A DNA stretch of 64,000 bases, from assembly GCF_031143425.1 (NCBI RefSeq), contig NC_090450.1, forward strand, positions 224,823,442 through 224,887,441. The letters are read 5' to 3'. The stretch is from Pleurodeles waltl (Eukaryota > Chordata > Amphibia > Caudata > Salamandridae). Made by a program: the position numbers and the translations under genes. The notes below the pieces were generated by a model, which was not told where the DNA came from, ran no database searches, and saw only the letters and a list, made by a program, of their open reading frames with translations. Each line of letters opens with the position of its first letter. The stretch's first letter is position 1. This document shows, piece by piece, positions 11,566 to 22,905 of this stretch.

Positions 11566-11968
11566 AAGGCCAATTCACAAAGGTAAACTTAGACCTAAAG
11601 TCAAAGTTTAGACCTGAAGTCTATCTTTAGACCTGAATTTTAGGTTAGACCTGCAGTCTAAGGTAGACCTGAAGTCTAAATTAGACCTTAAGTCTAATTT
11701 TAGACCTGAAGTCTAAGTTAGACCTGAATTCTCACTTTAGACCTGAAGTCTAAACTTGGACTTCAGGTCTAAACTTAGACTTCAGGTCTAAGTTTTCCTT
11801 TGTGAATCGGGCCCTAAGACTTCTGTTCTGAAGTTAGACTTTAGGTATAATGTTAGACCTCAGGTCTAAATTTAGACTTTAGGTCTAAACTGAGACCTCA
11901 GGTTCAAAGTTAGACTTAAGGTCTAACCTTAGACTTCAGATCTAAGTTTACCTTTGTGAATCAGGGCC
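11566..11968. mobile_element. Inverted-repeat element with an internal array of TTAGACCTGAAGTCTAA palindromes
   Basis: The left terminus GGCCAATTCACAAAGG at 11,568 is matched in inverted form by CCTTTGTGAATCGGGCC at 11,798-11,814 and again by CCTTTGTGAATCAGGGCC near 11,951-11,968. Between them lie many 15-20-bp palindromic units of the TTAGACCTGAAGTCTAA type, in varied forms. Two right ends suggest that a second partial copy or internal expansion occurred. Non-coding. It sits directly upstream of the gypsy integrase remnant. Confidence 0.7.
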
Positions 11969-11999
11969 TTTGATTTTCCTAGAAGGTTGCCTAAGAGTT

Positions 12000-12960
12000 G
12001 TCCATAATGGATAGTATGCTATTTAAAGAGGTTAAATCAATACCATCTAGTATACTTAGAGGTATGTTTAACAATGTTGCACATGAAGGATATATGGAGA
12101 TTTCTCTCAATAAACGTAGAATCAGAGACATTTACTAGAGCCCTCTTTTCGACAAAGAAAATGAGATCAAAGATTGAACGCTGTGTAGTTTGATGAACTA
12201 CACAATGTTAGTCGACTATTACAAGACCGAAACACCTCCAGTGTTTCCTTTTGAAATACCTACGAGGCAAACTAACAATCAGTTGCTTAAGTCAATTGAA
12301 GATGCTGCCCAAACACTAGAAATATGATCTAGTCCTAGTAGACTACTTCACAAAATGGATCAAGGCAGAATTTGTCTAAGAGCCCAGTACTGATTCAGTG
12401 ATTGAAATTTTATCTGAAATATTCACCTGAGATGGTTTGCCTTAGGGAACTGTTTCCATCAACAAAGTACAATTCACGTCTAAGATGACTGTTTTTTAAG
12501 ATGTGCAGGTATAAAGCATAGAAAAACTTCAATAAATTGCCCATGATCTAATAGCTTAACTGAAAGACCTAATAGATCCATTACTGATTGTGTACAATGG
12601 TCAACTGCATGTAAAATTTTCTTTTATACTCTATTTCTTCTATGTTCTACAGAAATACCAAGCATATTGTCACAGGTTATTCGCAATTTTTCTATTCGGA
12701 AGACAACCTGCAAATTTTCATCTATGTCCAAATTGATTTAGAATAGAAAACAAAAAAGAACATGATGTGAATAAGGTAGCAGAGAATGTTTCTACAAACA
12801 TTAAATACGCTCATATATATATAGAAAAGAAGCTAATGATAAGCACTGTTTCAAGAAATTAAAATGTTTTAAATTGTTCAAAGTTAGAGATTTTTTGAAT
12901 AAAATGTCCTAGATACCAAAAACCATGGGCACTTTCAGAGATGTATTGGAAGAAATTAAT
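12000..12960 (+). pseudogene. Ty3/gypsy integrase remnant
   Basis: Blocks of a gypsy-type integrase follow each other across shifting plus frames: H-E-G-Y-M-G-I-S near 12,085 (zinc-binding region); D-K-E-N-E-I further on; L-V-D-Y-F-T-K-W near 12,340 in the catalytic core; a D-S-V-I-E-I-L-S-E-I-F phrase near 12,395; A-G-I-K-H-R-K-T near 12,510, followed by P-x-S-N-S-L-T-E-R at about 12,545 with the catalytic Glu region; and a late K-T-M-G-T-F-R-D phrase near 12,925. Many stops show that it is dead. Orientation matches the reverse transcriptase at 3.8-4.3 kb. Confidence 0.7.
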
Positions 12961-13097
12961 GAACATGTTGTTAAGATCATTGTATATCCGCTTATCCCTA
13001 GTGGCCTTTAAGGTAATTTAAGCTACACCAATTTTCAAACAATAGAAAAAGTTGCACCATTCTTGATGAGAAAGTGCACTCATTAATATTTCCCTTT

Positions 13098-13350
13098 CAC
13101 ATTGGTTATCAGCTACATTTATGAATGTCATTGTGAGAAGATGTATATCCCAAAAATATATCTTGAGACACTAATTTCAATGGTTATTAATGCATTTTTT
13201 ACTGTTAGATTAAGATATTGGTTACTGCACATTGGTTATCAGCCACAACTACGAATGTCAGTGTGAGAAGATTTATAATTCTTTAACTTTTCCTGATGTA
13301 ATTAATTTCCACTGTTATTCATGAATCATTTATAGTTATGTTAGTACGTT
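13098..13350. repeat. Two-copy tandem duplication, period 130 bp
   Basis: CACATTGGTTATCAGC occurs at 13,098 and 13,228, each followed by GAATGTCA-TGTGAGAAGAT and an AT-rich tail with TTATT-ATG. Divergence is moderate. Confidence 0.75.
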
Positions 13351-14674
13351 GAGCTATGATCTTGGATAATGTATTTTGAACATTTATTCCATTATGTTAA
13401 AATCATTATTTTAAGCCAGCGAAAGGAGATATGGCATATCTTCCTTTTCTCAAATAATCTGTTCCAACAGCGCAAGGCCTCTCTACACATTTCTTTATGA
13501 AAATTAGTGTGTTGTGCTGTTCTAAAGACAGTTGACAGAAGCATGGGGGAATGGCAACTGGTGAGATACAGGGTGTTATGGTCAGGAGAAAATAAACATT
13601 TACTTTGTTACCTTGAAGTGCGTGCTCTTCATTTCACTCCATCAACAACCTGCATCAAAATTAGCAAGGTCCACTGGCCGCCTTCCTCACTCTGTTGAAA
13701 CAAGTATGGACAACTACTCACATGGGCTCTGTCTGCTTGAATTGCATTTATTCTTTAGGCTGCAGTCAGTGCATCTGCTCAAAGAGGTGCAGCCACGGAA
13801 AGCTCTGCTTTGACTCCACACAGTATTCCATAGCTCTGTCCAAGCAGAATCAGATAATTTAGGGTGAGTTGCTGAGCCAAATTAGAATGCTATTTGCATT
13901 ATCCACCCGTGCACCTATGCTTATGGCCTATTTGTTCCAAGATTATAATGGTAACGGGTAGTTTCATTAATCAAGGTCATTAGATCAATACTGCACCAAA
14001 TCAATATTATTTATATGTGTTTGTGTGCACTAACCAATATGGCTGCACTTTTGTTCTTATTAATTAGCATACAATTGCCATGAAAGCATAGTGAAATAAA
14101 ACTACCACTGGCCTATTTGGAAAATTATGTACTCAAAAACTAAATAATTGTAAAATGCATTTACGATATTGAAAACCATTATAGTACTTATAGAACAGCT
14201 TTGCAGTGGTAAAATAAACAAGGAATGAGGATGGAGCGTGACGTGTGCAGTGGAGCAGCAACAGTACTGGGCCAGCTGCTGTAGAAAAAGGATGGCAGGT
14301 GTGGGAACTCGCTACCAGCTCAGTAAAATGGTAACTCATTTCCCTGCTTTCTTCTCCTCTACACCTGGGACCTCAAGTCTCATACTTTGTGCATGAGAAG
14401 GAGCACATTGGTGTGATACTGAGCTGTGACATTGAGACAAACGATTTTCGGGTATAATCATTCAGCATTATGACTTTGAAATCTTCAGCTTTGCTGGTTG
14501 ACGGAACTAAGTGCAGATTTTCAACTTAATAATTACAGGTCACAGAAACACTCCACTCTGCATGACAGTTTGATGTCATAATACCCTAATGTGATCAGAC
14601 ATGTGGCCGAAGCCGAAAGTGGGCCAAGATGTCATGGGTTTGTGCATGGGTCTACCTCACCTCATACTGTGTGT
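13351..14674. other. Nothing recognised
   Basis: Ordinary mixed-composition sequence before the L1 insertion. The short ORFs present lack any recognisable domain. It is probably the flank of the old gypsy element or plain intergenic DNA. Confidence 0.4.
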
Positions 14675-14685
14675 TCAAACGCATG
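14675..14685. repeat. Left target-site duplication of L1
   Basis: TCAAACGCATG here is repeated exactly at 20,912-20,922, bracketing the L1 remnant. Eleven bases is within the usual range for L1 duplications. Confidence 0.6.
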
Positions 14686-15849
14686 GCTGCAGTTGGGGGG
14701 CATGGCCAAGCAGCAAATGGCATAGAGCGAAAGACTCTGGAGTGCCCAACCCCATCCTGCCCTAAAATTGCCTCCATGAGGGAGTGTGCTGTATTCTTAC
14801 TCCCCTGAAGGTGAGCAGGTCCCCCTGTTGCAGCCGGAAAATGGAGTGGGCTGCAATTGCCATACTGGAGGACCCGAGCATGGCCGGGAGGATGCCTAAT
14901 ATGGCAACCAGCAACTTGACTGGAGTTTGTGACCCAGCTGCCGGGAGACCTGTGTGCAAACCTGGAGCAGTGGAGCAGCTAGGAGCGTGAGGCCGCTTGT
15001 AAAGGCTCGGGAGTGAAGCCGGCCCAGCAGTGGCGGAGGGCCGGCCGAGGGGCGATCTGCCTTTGGTCTCTGTAGAGCTGGGCCGCGACAGAGCTGGCTG
15101 AGTCTGGAGCACCATGGAGGCCCTGATGACTGGGGACAGACACCACCCACCGAACTCTAGGCTATATGGGTGGAGTATGCCCCCAGAAGTGAGACTTTTC
15201 AACCCCTGAACCTGCCTCGCTGGTAAGAATGTGGACCTGGAGCGGGATGGCAAGACGGCGCTGACCCTGCCTTCTGGGGGGTTGGCCATCTTGTGGCAGC
15301 AGCCCTGTGGGCAGCAGAGCACAGGTTGGAGAGGGGCCAGCGCCATCCTCCTCGCCTCCTGGCTCACAGCTTAGGAGTATCGAAGGTGGGGAGAAAAGGG
15401 GGACAGCAGATGATGCTCGAGTGGTGCCTTCCTCTCAGTGGCCCCTGTGAAGGGTGGTTGCCACCAGGGAGGCGCTGTGGGCCCTGAGAGTAATACTAGG
15501 ACCACTCCTTGTTGACAAAACAGAGACGACTGAAGGTGTGTCCTTGTTGGATGAAGGCGGGAGAGGCGGTCAGCAAAGGGGGCCCAGTGATTCTGAAAGG
15601 TGGTGGGACACTCCTGGCACCTGGGACTCTTTGCACTTGAAGTCTACCAGGTATCAACGGACCTTGGCATTGTTGATCTGCCCTGGGGAAAAGGGTACAC
15701 TTTCCTACAAGTTGATTTTCCCTGGTGTGCATTGCTAGGAGGTGATCCCTATCCTGTCTCCTCGCCACATGTGAGCCCTCCTGTGAATGACGTTAACCTG
15801 CCTGAGGTTGAGGGCTGCATTGGTTGACATCCTTTCAGCCCAGAGAGAG

Positions 15850-16720
15850 AACTGCTCCGGCTGTGTTCTAGCTTGGCTCCCTCGGCGACATGGGCAAGTA
15901 CATGCGAAAGCAGGATGTCGACTCGGGAGGCTCTCTGTGCAAAGGATGCTGCTGTCTGATGAGACTATGCCCCCTGCTTCCACATTCCAGGATGTGTGAC
16001 AGGCCTTTGCTACATTGTGAGAGGCACTGGAAACCAATATTGATACACTGAGCACTGATTTGGGCCTTCTGCACGATGACCACTAGCTGCTAGTGGAACG
16101 AGTCATCGCAGCCAAGAGGGAGATCTCCGAGATGACCCCTGTAGTGGTGACATCTAGCAACCAATTTCACTCCATTGAACTCAGCTTGAAGACCCTGGAG
16201 GACAAAACGGAGGATGGTGAAAACAGGGCGCACCGAAACAACATCAGAGTGGTGGGACTATGCTAAAAAATTGAAGGCTCCGACATGGCGCGCTATGTCG
16301 AAGATTGGCTCCCCCGTGAGGTGGCTCCTGAGGGCTTTTCCTCCTTATTCGCTTTGGAGTGCGCACAAAGGGTCCTGTCTGAGCCATTCTAGCCAGGCGC
16401 TCGTCTGAGACCTGTGGTGGCACGCTTGCTCCATTGTAAAGACTGCAACCTCATCCTGCAACAAGCCTGCCAAAAGTAGAACCTTGTCATGGAGAATCAC
16501 AAGGTTCTGATATTTGCGGACTTTTCCTGGGAGGTACATCGCCAACGAGTAGCATTCACCAAGGTGAAGAAGAAACTTCGGGAACTACGATTGGCATACT
16601 TCATGTAGCTCCCGGGAGCTTGGGCCCGGGCAAGGCTGTTGATCCGTCCAGAACCAGGCATCCTGAATGATTTTGAGTAGTAACCCCGGAGGGGGTGCAG
16701 TTCTTCTCCACACCTCAGGA
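15850..16720 (+). pseudogene. L1 ORF1 remnant (RNA-binding chaperone, Transposase_22 type)
   Basis: The product would be the L1 ORF1 protein that coats the RNA. A coiled-coil-like stretch near 16,100-16,210 leads into E-N-R-A-H-R-N-N-I-R-V-V-G at about 16,220-16,260, the hallmark start of the central RNA-recognition domain. Further on come R-P-V-V-A-R-L-L-H at 16,410-16,435 and V-L-I-F-A-D-F-S near 16,505-16,530, then R-V-A-F-T-K-V-K-K-K-L-R-E-L, the C-terminal domain. Stops occur near 16,090, 16,264, 16,390 and 16,478. The start is not determined. It is followed by ORF2 after about 190 bp. Confidence 0.65.
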
Positions 16721-16912
16721 TACCTGGGCCTGGATGGAGCAACAGCCTTTTCCTGGCCTGAGCTGGATGCCCCAGGAGCAGAAGAGAAGACACCGCCCTG
16801 CTCCCACCGGAAGGTGTCCACAGCATCAACTGGACCTCCCACTGGGGCAGAGGCATGACAGGAGTGCCAGAGAGTGGTTGAGGCAGTCATATACCACACC
16901 CCACACTCCCAA

Positions 16913-19900
16913 TGGCTAGCATTATAGACTATAAAATACTGACATGGAACATTAGGGGGAATACACTCGATGTCCAAATGCCATAAGGTTTTCTCGCACC
17001 TCACTTGGTGGGGATCAACATTGCTCTCCTTCAGGAGACCCACCTAGACACCGAAGAAGGGCTTGCCCTCAAGCACAGATAGAGAGGCCAAATCTCCTGC
17101 ACTACTTATTTGGCATATGCACTGGAGACACTCATATGGATTAAACCAGGGGTGCTGTCCAGGGTCCAGGGTGCTGTGTCAGCTGCATCACTCATAGATC
17201 CTCTTGGGAGACACGCCATAATAATTGGGAGACTGGATGGATGGTAAGTCATGCTGGGGAGCATTTATGGTCCCAACAGAGATCAAGCAGTGTTTCTGTC
17301 AGCTCTTTGTGGCCACCTGGCTCCAAACCTCACTGGTCGGTCCTGCTTCAGAGGAGACTTTAACTGCATTTCAGACATTGTATTGAACAGGTCACACCCT
17401 CCTTTGAGGGACTCACAGACAAAACACCCTGCCAGAGCTTTCTAGCCTGACAACAGGAATAGGGCTTTATCGACTAAAGGAGAGCACAGCATCTGGAAGA
17501 GAGAGACTACTCTTTCTTCTTGTCATTGCATGACTTGCATGTGCGCTTGGACACGTTTCTGTGCTCTCCAAAGGTACATGAGCTAAAGCACCTGGCCGAA
17601 TACCTTACCAGAACAATTTCAGACCATAACCCCCTCTTGCTGGGGCTTCGATGGACACTTCCCCAACCCCCAGTACCCACGTGGAGACTTAGACTGGACC
17701 TGTTAGAAGACCAGGTATTCCAGGACACCATTGGCTCCTCCATAAGAGCCCGGGTGACTCTGACCTCCAGAATGTGGTACCAGAGGCCAAGGAGAAAGTG
17801 TCAGAAGAAGTTGAATGGGTACGTTGCTATGACTACAAGAATTATTATTGCCCTGCACCCACACAGAGGGCAATCTGGCGAGCTCCCTCCTGGTGTGGCT
17901 GGCAAACCCAGCAAAGAGAGTTTCAGATATAGTCGAATTGCACAGGGCCCGAACCGCACATTCTAACAGCAGTGTGAAATTAATTCAGAAATCTGTAATT
18001 ACTGTACAGATTTATATAGCAGTAAAGTCTGACGTACTGTTGCAGATATTAGAGGATTTCTATTGATCATAACCCTCCTGACCCTTACCGCTCGAGAACC
18101 GGAGGCTATAGGGCAGGTCATCATGCTCCACGAGGTGCAAGAGGCCATTAAGAGCATGGCCAGGATTAAGATCCCAGGTCTGGACGGCCTGCCTGTTGAC
18201 TTTTATTCAGCCTATATGACATAGCCGAGTCCAAGACTGATTACCATGTATGAGGAGGCTAAGAGGCGGGGGACCCTCCCTCTATCTGCCCAGGAGGCCC
18301 TCATTGTCCCTCTTTTGAAGCCCAGAAACCGGCCACACACATAACAGCATATCGTCCCCTATCAATGCTGACCGTGGACTATAAAGCAAACTGGATACTG
18401 GCCACATGCCTGCTCTGCGATATGCCCTGCCTGGTCCACCAAGGTGAGTCAGGGTTTATACCAGGCCGGAATATGGCTTTTAACATCTGCAGGCTCTTTT
18501 CAGCTCTCGATGCTGACACCTATGATAAGAACAGTGCAGCAATCTTCGCTGTAGACATCGATAAAGCATTTGCCAGGTTTGAATGGGCATACCTTTGTGA
18601 AGTGCTGCGCAGCTTTGCCCTTGGAGATAACTTTGTAGCCTGGACTCAGTTGCTCTACAATACGCCGCGTGCGAGGGTCCGCACAAGCAAATCCATCTCA
18701 GAGGGGTATGCAGTGGAAAGGGGGGCCCGGCAGGGCTGCCCGCTATTGCCTGTCCTTTTCACCCTCGCCATAGAGCTGCTCGCTTGATTGGCCTGTACAG
18801 GAAATGCCTATGGAGGTATACAAGCTGCGGAGCGCGACCACTACATCACATTGTATGCAGATGCCCTTATCTTATTTCTGGGATACATGGGGGGGGCTCT
18901 AAGGTGGAGCGAAGAACCTGCTGGACCACTTTGGTTCACTTTCAGGTAAACTGGCAAAAATCTAGCCTCTTCCCTACCATGGTTGACAGGACAGTGCCCC
19001 TGGGAATTGCACTTTCAACAGGAGCCTCGCTGCCTAGCCTACTTGGGAGTGCATGTTTATCATGACCGTGCAGACCTTATGGAGAAGGACATGAGAACGC
19101 ATTGCGGGGACTCTAAAGTAATATGACTTTCTGGGGGTCACTGTCCCTCTCAGTGGTAGACCGCAGAGCCCTACTAAAAATGAGTGCCTTGACTTGGCTC
19201 CTTTATTTCTTCATCACTTCCCCACTTTGGATCCCGAGAGCATTCTTCAAGGAGCTAAATTCATAGATTATAGGCTTCCTATGGGGATCAGGTCAATGGA
19301 AAGTAGGTTTGGCAGTACTCCAGAGAACAATGACGGCTGGTGGCATGGCCATTCTTGACATCGTGACCTACTACTTGGTGGGCCAGCTGCAGTGGCTGAC
19401 CCAGAGGATAGCCCACAGCACGATGCCTGGCAGAGAGGTAACGCCCTTTACTCTGGATCTTCGGGCCTTGGCCGAAGACTCCTTCTTCACAATCCCTGTC
19501 TTGATCCCAACTCTGCAGAACTGAGCATACTGCTCTGCTACTGGCTGCGAAGTCTCTGCAGATCAGATTGTTCCATACCCAATGCCCCTGAGATTCCCCT
19601 GCAGTTCATGGAGCCCTTGCCTCATGGAGGAGATTGGAGGGGACTCTCCAGCTGGGTGGAGAATGACCTCTATGGGAGTCCTATATGAGGCAGCGGCCCT
19701 TGTACCATTCAAGGACTTTGAGCTAGCTATAACTTACCGCAGGGTCATTTCCTCCTTCACAGGGCACTTACTGGGGCTATTGCTAGGCACTGGAAACAAG
19801 GGAGATCGGACCCCCCTCACATGTTTGCCAATATTTGATGAGTGCTACAGACATGCATACAGCAGTAACATGCCTCTATAGGAGAATACAAGCATACCTC

Positions 19901-20390
19901 ACTCTACCCCTCACAGCCCTCAAACTAAAATGGGTGTATGATTTAGGCACACCGATCACAGATGAGGCATGGGAAGACAAGCTGACTAGAGCCTCATAAG
20001 GTCTTGTAAGGCCTTTAGGAATGCTAGATTCAAGCTCATTAATGTCTTCGTCCTGGAGGGATTTCTGGGAATTCGTTACTTGTACACTGACAAAGGTGAT
20101 GGACCGAGAGGTTCCCCACGATCCCAGACACTGTCTACTCAGTGGGTATTTTCACATGGCTCAGCTCAAGGTATCCAACCAGTTTCAGGACTTGGCACTC
20201 CTGATAGCCAAAAGAGAAATAATTAAAAACTGGAAGGCCGCAAGAGGTCCTCAGGGCTTGGCCTGGAAGCGAGAGCTGCTGAAATGGTTGGAGGCTGAGG
20301 GGGCTGTGAGACTCTGGGAGACTAAACAAGGCCAGGGCTCAAACGAAGGGCACAAGCCTGGGGTACCCTGGTGTGTGCCCTAGAGAACAC
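16913..20390 (+). pseudogene. L1 ORF2 remnant (endonuclease and reverse transcriptase)
   Basis: A Met at 16,913 opens with I-L-T-W-N-I-R-G, the start of L1 endonucleases, followed by L-L-Q-E-T-H near 17,020. R-G-D-F-N near 17,350 is the catalytic core. The reverse transcriptase appears near 18,120-18,200 (P-G-L-D-G-L-P) and in the long open stretch 18,365-18,787, with S-G-F-I-P-G-R, A-V-D-I-D-K-A-F and R-Q-G-C-P-L-L-P. The active site near 18,855 reads Y-A-D-A instead of Y-A-D-D, so one Asp codon is missing. The C-terminal region is visible at 20,050-20,380 (A-K-R-E-I-I-K-N-W-K). Several stops and frameshifts make the copy inactive. Confidence 0.75.
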
Positions 20391-20847
20391 GGACGAGCAG
20401 CCACTGGATCCTGCACCCCCTCCATGATGCCTGGGGTGCAGCTGGCTCTTCACTCTACAGAACAGGGAACGTTACTCTCCACTTGGCACCTACAACTCCC
20501 AAAAGGTCCTAGAGGATGGGATGGGGGACCTACCGACAGAGACCCAACACAACAATAGGCCTACACTACATTTCAGAGCTCCTGAATGTCAGGAGGCATG
20601 AGGGAGGAAGGGCAGTCACAGTCGCTTAGAACCTAAGGGCCACTGAACTACATGTAGGGAGCTCATCTCTACTGATGTGGCAGAGGCACTGGATTTATTT
20701 GATAAAGCAAGCCAATGTTTGTCTTAAGTAGGCTTAGGCACATCTCCAGTAAGATATATTTGATATGTTAAAATGACAACCCGTTCAATGCAGATGTTAT
20801 ATGGCTGGGTTTTCTCAGCATGTTGTGATGTATGCATGTTCAAATTC

Positions 20848-20884
20848 AATAAAGTATGTTTAAATAAATAAATAAATAAATAAC
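20848..20884 (+). terminator. L1 polyadenylation signal and AAAT-repeat tail
   Basis: AATAAA at 20,848-20,853 is followed closely by a run of AAAT units ending near 20,884, as expected for the 3' end of an L1 insertion. Confidence 0.7.
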
Positions 20885-20911
20885 TCATGGCCTGCAGCCT
20901 GGCTCCATTGG

Positions 20912-20922
20912 TCAAACGCATG
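20912..20922. repeat. Right target-site duplication of L1
   Basis: Exact copy of TCAAACGCATG from 14,675-14,685, lying about 27 bp beyond the tail. Confidence 0.6.
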
Positions 20923-22554
20923 TGACTGTCACAGTTGCACAGCATGAGGAAAAGACACTTGAGTGAGACAACTGGATCGGGTGAGTGCAGGACTGCTGTG
21001 CAAAGAGTCTGGTCAGTCTTTTAGAGAACACAAGCTGCAGCTTGCACTGCCACAACCAGAAAGATGATGGCCCATCATGCTATGGTGCTGCAGACCAAGA
21101 TGGCCATGGCCCAGCATTTACCACCGTGGATGCGGGACCCTACAGCCCCAATTTTCTGATTGACGTCACTTCCGAGTGGTACTGCACTACTTCTGAAAGG
21201 CACAAGTGTACTTTTTGGAGGTTTTATGTTATTCTAACAATTTGAACTTTATTTAGATTATTTTATGATCACACTGATGTTGCTTTCTTTGTGGTCATTG
21301 ATGTCAAAGCGCCTGTGGCATCACTTCCCTTGACTTAAACAAATCTAATAACTGATTAAAACACCTAACAAGTTTCAAAACTGGGTATTTCATTCCTTTG
21401 ATTTGGAATTGGATTTCAAACTATTCATTACCTTGGATCAACAGCTACACCTGCTCAGTCAGCAAGACTCTGTGATGTACATAGCATGATAATATCACAT
21501 CATCACAGCAATTCCCCAGAGATTTGCAGGTCATTCTATGTTGTATATTTATTACAATCCAATGCCCATGTTTTTGTGAATGCTTCTCAATTTGAGAGGT
21601 CAGCTTAGGCTTGCGGTTGTACAAATATTGGAGTATTCACTATTGAACTTCCAGTGGGCCGCTGTAAATCAGTGATACTAACACTTAATTAGAAAGCTCA
21701 GCATAGTAAATGCATCTTGCACATTAAAGAAACCTAGGTAAACTAGCCATTGGTCATGAAACAAGTGTCTGGATGCCCTTGAAATCAGGTATGTTTTACA
21801 TGACCTTTCCCCATGACAGACTATTCTAGCTTCCAATAATTAGGTCTAGCAGTTTTGTAGGAGTAGGAAATAACAATGTGAGTTTGTACTGTGCACATTC
21901 CATATTTGTGTTATTGATACGGTAAGTGTGACGTTTCGTACTATAATTTTAAATGTATTCTGTACTAGGTTGGTTTATATTAAAAGCTTATAATAACAAT
22001 CCAGATTGCATATGTGTGTGTACTGATTCAGCGAGAGGGGGAGGAAACCAGCAGTCAATCACTGGCAAGACCGTTCCATTCCATTATGGATCCTTCAGGT
22101 AAGAAATAAGGTGCAGGGTTCATGTTACTCCTGCCTACTTTCTCATTACCACACAGCACGCTGATATACCACTGATCCATTGAGCAAACTGAAAACTACA
22201 GGGTGTGACAAAGAATTTTAGTAATGCGATAGATCATCCATACCAGCACACAATCATGTAACACTAATGTGTTTCAAAACCATTTCCCTCTTACGTAAAT
22301 GCTGTCATTTGTCGGCACATCTACAAATATGAGCAAGCAAATATGGTGTGCATAGAAATATTGTGAAATACTAATTTGGCTACAGAAAAAGGCTAGTATG
22401 GTATATCTCATGCCCTGCTTTGTGAATTGTATGGTCATATTTATGTCTTCAAGTTATTTCTTTGCTGTAGTCTAAGAACCTCGGTGATTACAGAACGCAA
22501 AGCCAGAGAAGACCAGACAAGGACAACAAGATCAAGTTTTCCAGCAGTATAGCG
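20923..22554. other. Nothing recognised
   Basis: Mixed-composition sequence without long ORFs, tandem structure or conserved domains. It may be ordinary intergenic or intronic DNA. Confidence 0.4.
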
Positions 22555-22905
22555 AGGGGCATATTTATAGGCCCCCACCTCGCGCCACTTTAACGTCCTT
22601 TATTTTGGCGTTAATGTGGCCCAACAGGGCCAAAATCCCAGTGGCGTATTTAGAGTGGTGCAATGTATATGTTACACCACTCTGTAACCCTTTGCGCTAC
22701 ATTATGCCTGCACCAGGCATAATGTATGCAAACGGGGTGTACCCCCATTAGGGGAGCCGGTAAAATGGTGCAAGGAAATATATGGGATTTCCTTGCGCCA
22801 TTTTTTGCAGCACTTTTAACGCCTGCTCAAGGGCAGGCGTTAAAATGGGGCTTCCATTCTTTAGAATGCACTCGGTGCAGCACCATTTTCCATAAATCTG
22901 CCCCT
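22555..22905. mobile_element. MITE, 351 bp
   Basis: The left end AGGGGCATATTTATAGG and the reverse complement of the right end AGGGGCAGATTTATGGA match at most positions. The interior contains CGCCA/TGGCG pairs, an ACGCCTGCTCAAGGGCAGGCGT hairpin (halves near 22,819-22,833) and GGTGCAGCACC near the right end. No clear target duplication. The terminal motif is shared with repeats near 38.8, 41.5 and 43.4 kb. Confidence 0.6.

Larger units (their letters stand above)
14686..20911 (+). mobile_element. L1-type LINE, full-span, inactive
   Basis: This is a non-LTR retrotransposon of the L1 type with a GC-rich 5' region (14,686-15,850), an ORF1 remnant, an ORF2 remnant with endonuclease and reverse transcriptase, an AATAAA signal and an AAAT-repeat tail ending near 20,884. 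An exact 11-bp repeat brackets it. About 27 bp lie between the tail and the right duplication, which could be a 3' transduced piece or later change. Many stops and frameshifts show that it no longer codes for functional proteins. Confidence 0.75.

Noticed and set aside
14762..15367. 201-codon minus-strand ORF in the L1 5' region
   Set aside because: Antisense over GC-rich L1 5' sequence, with no recognisable domain and overlapping plus-strand open frames.
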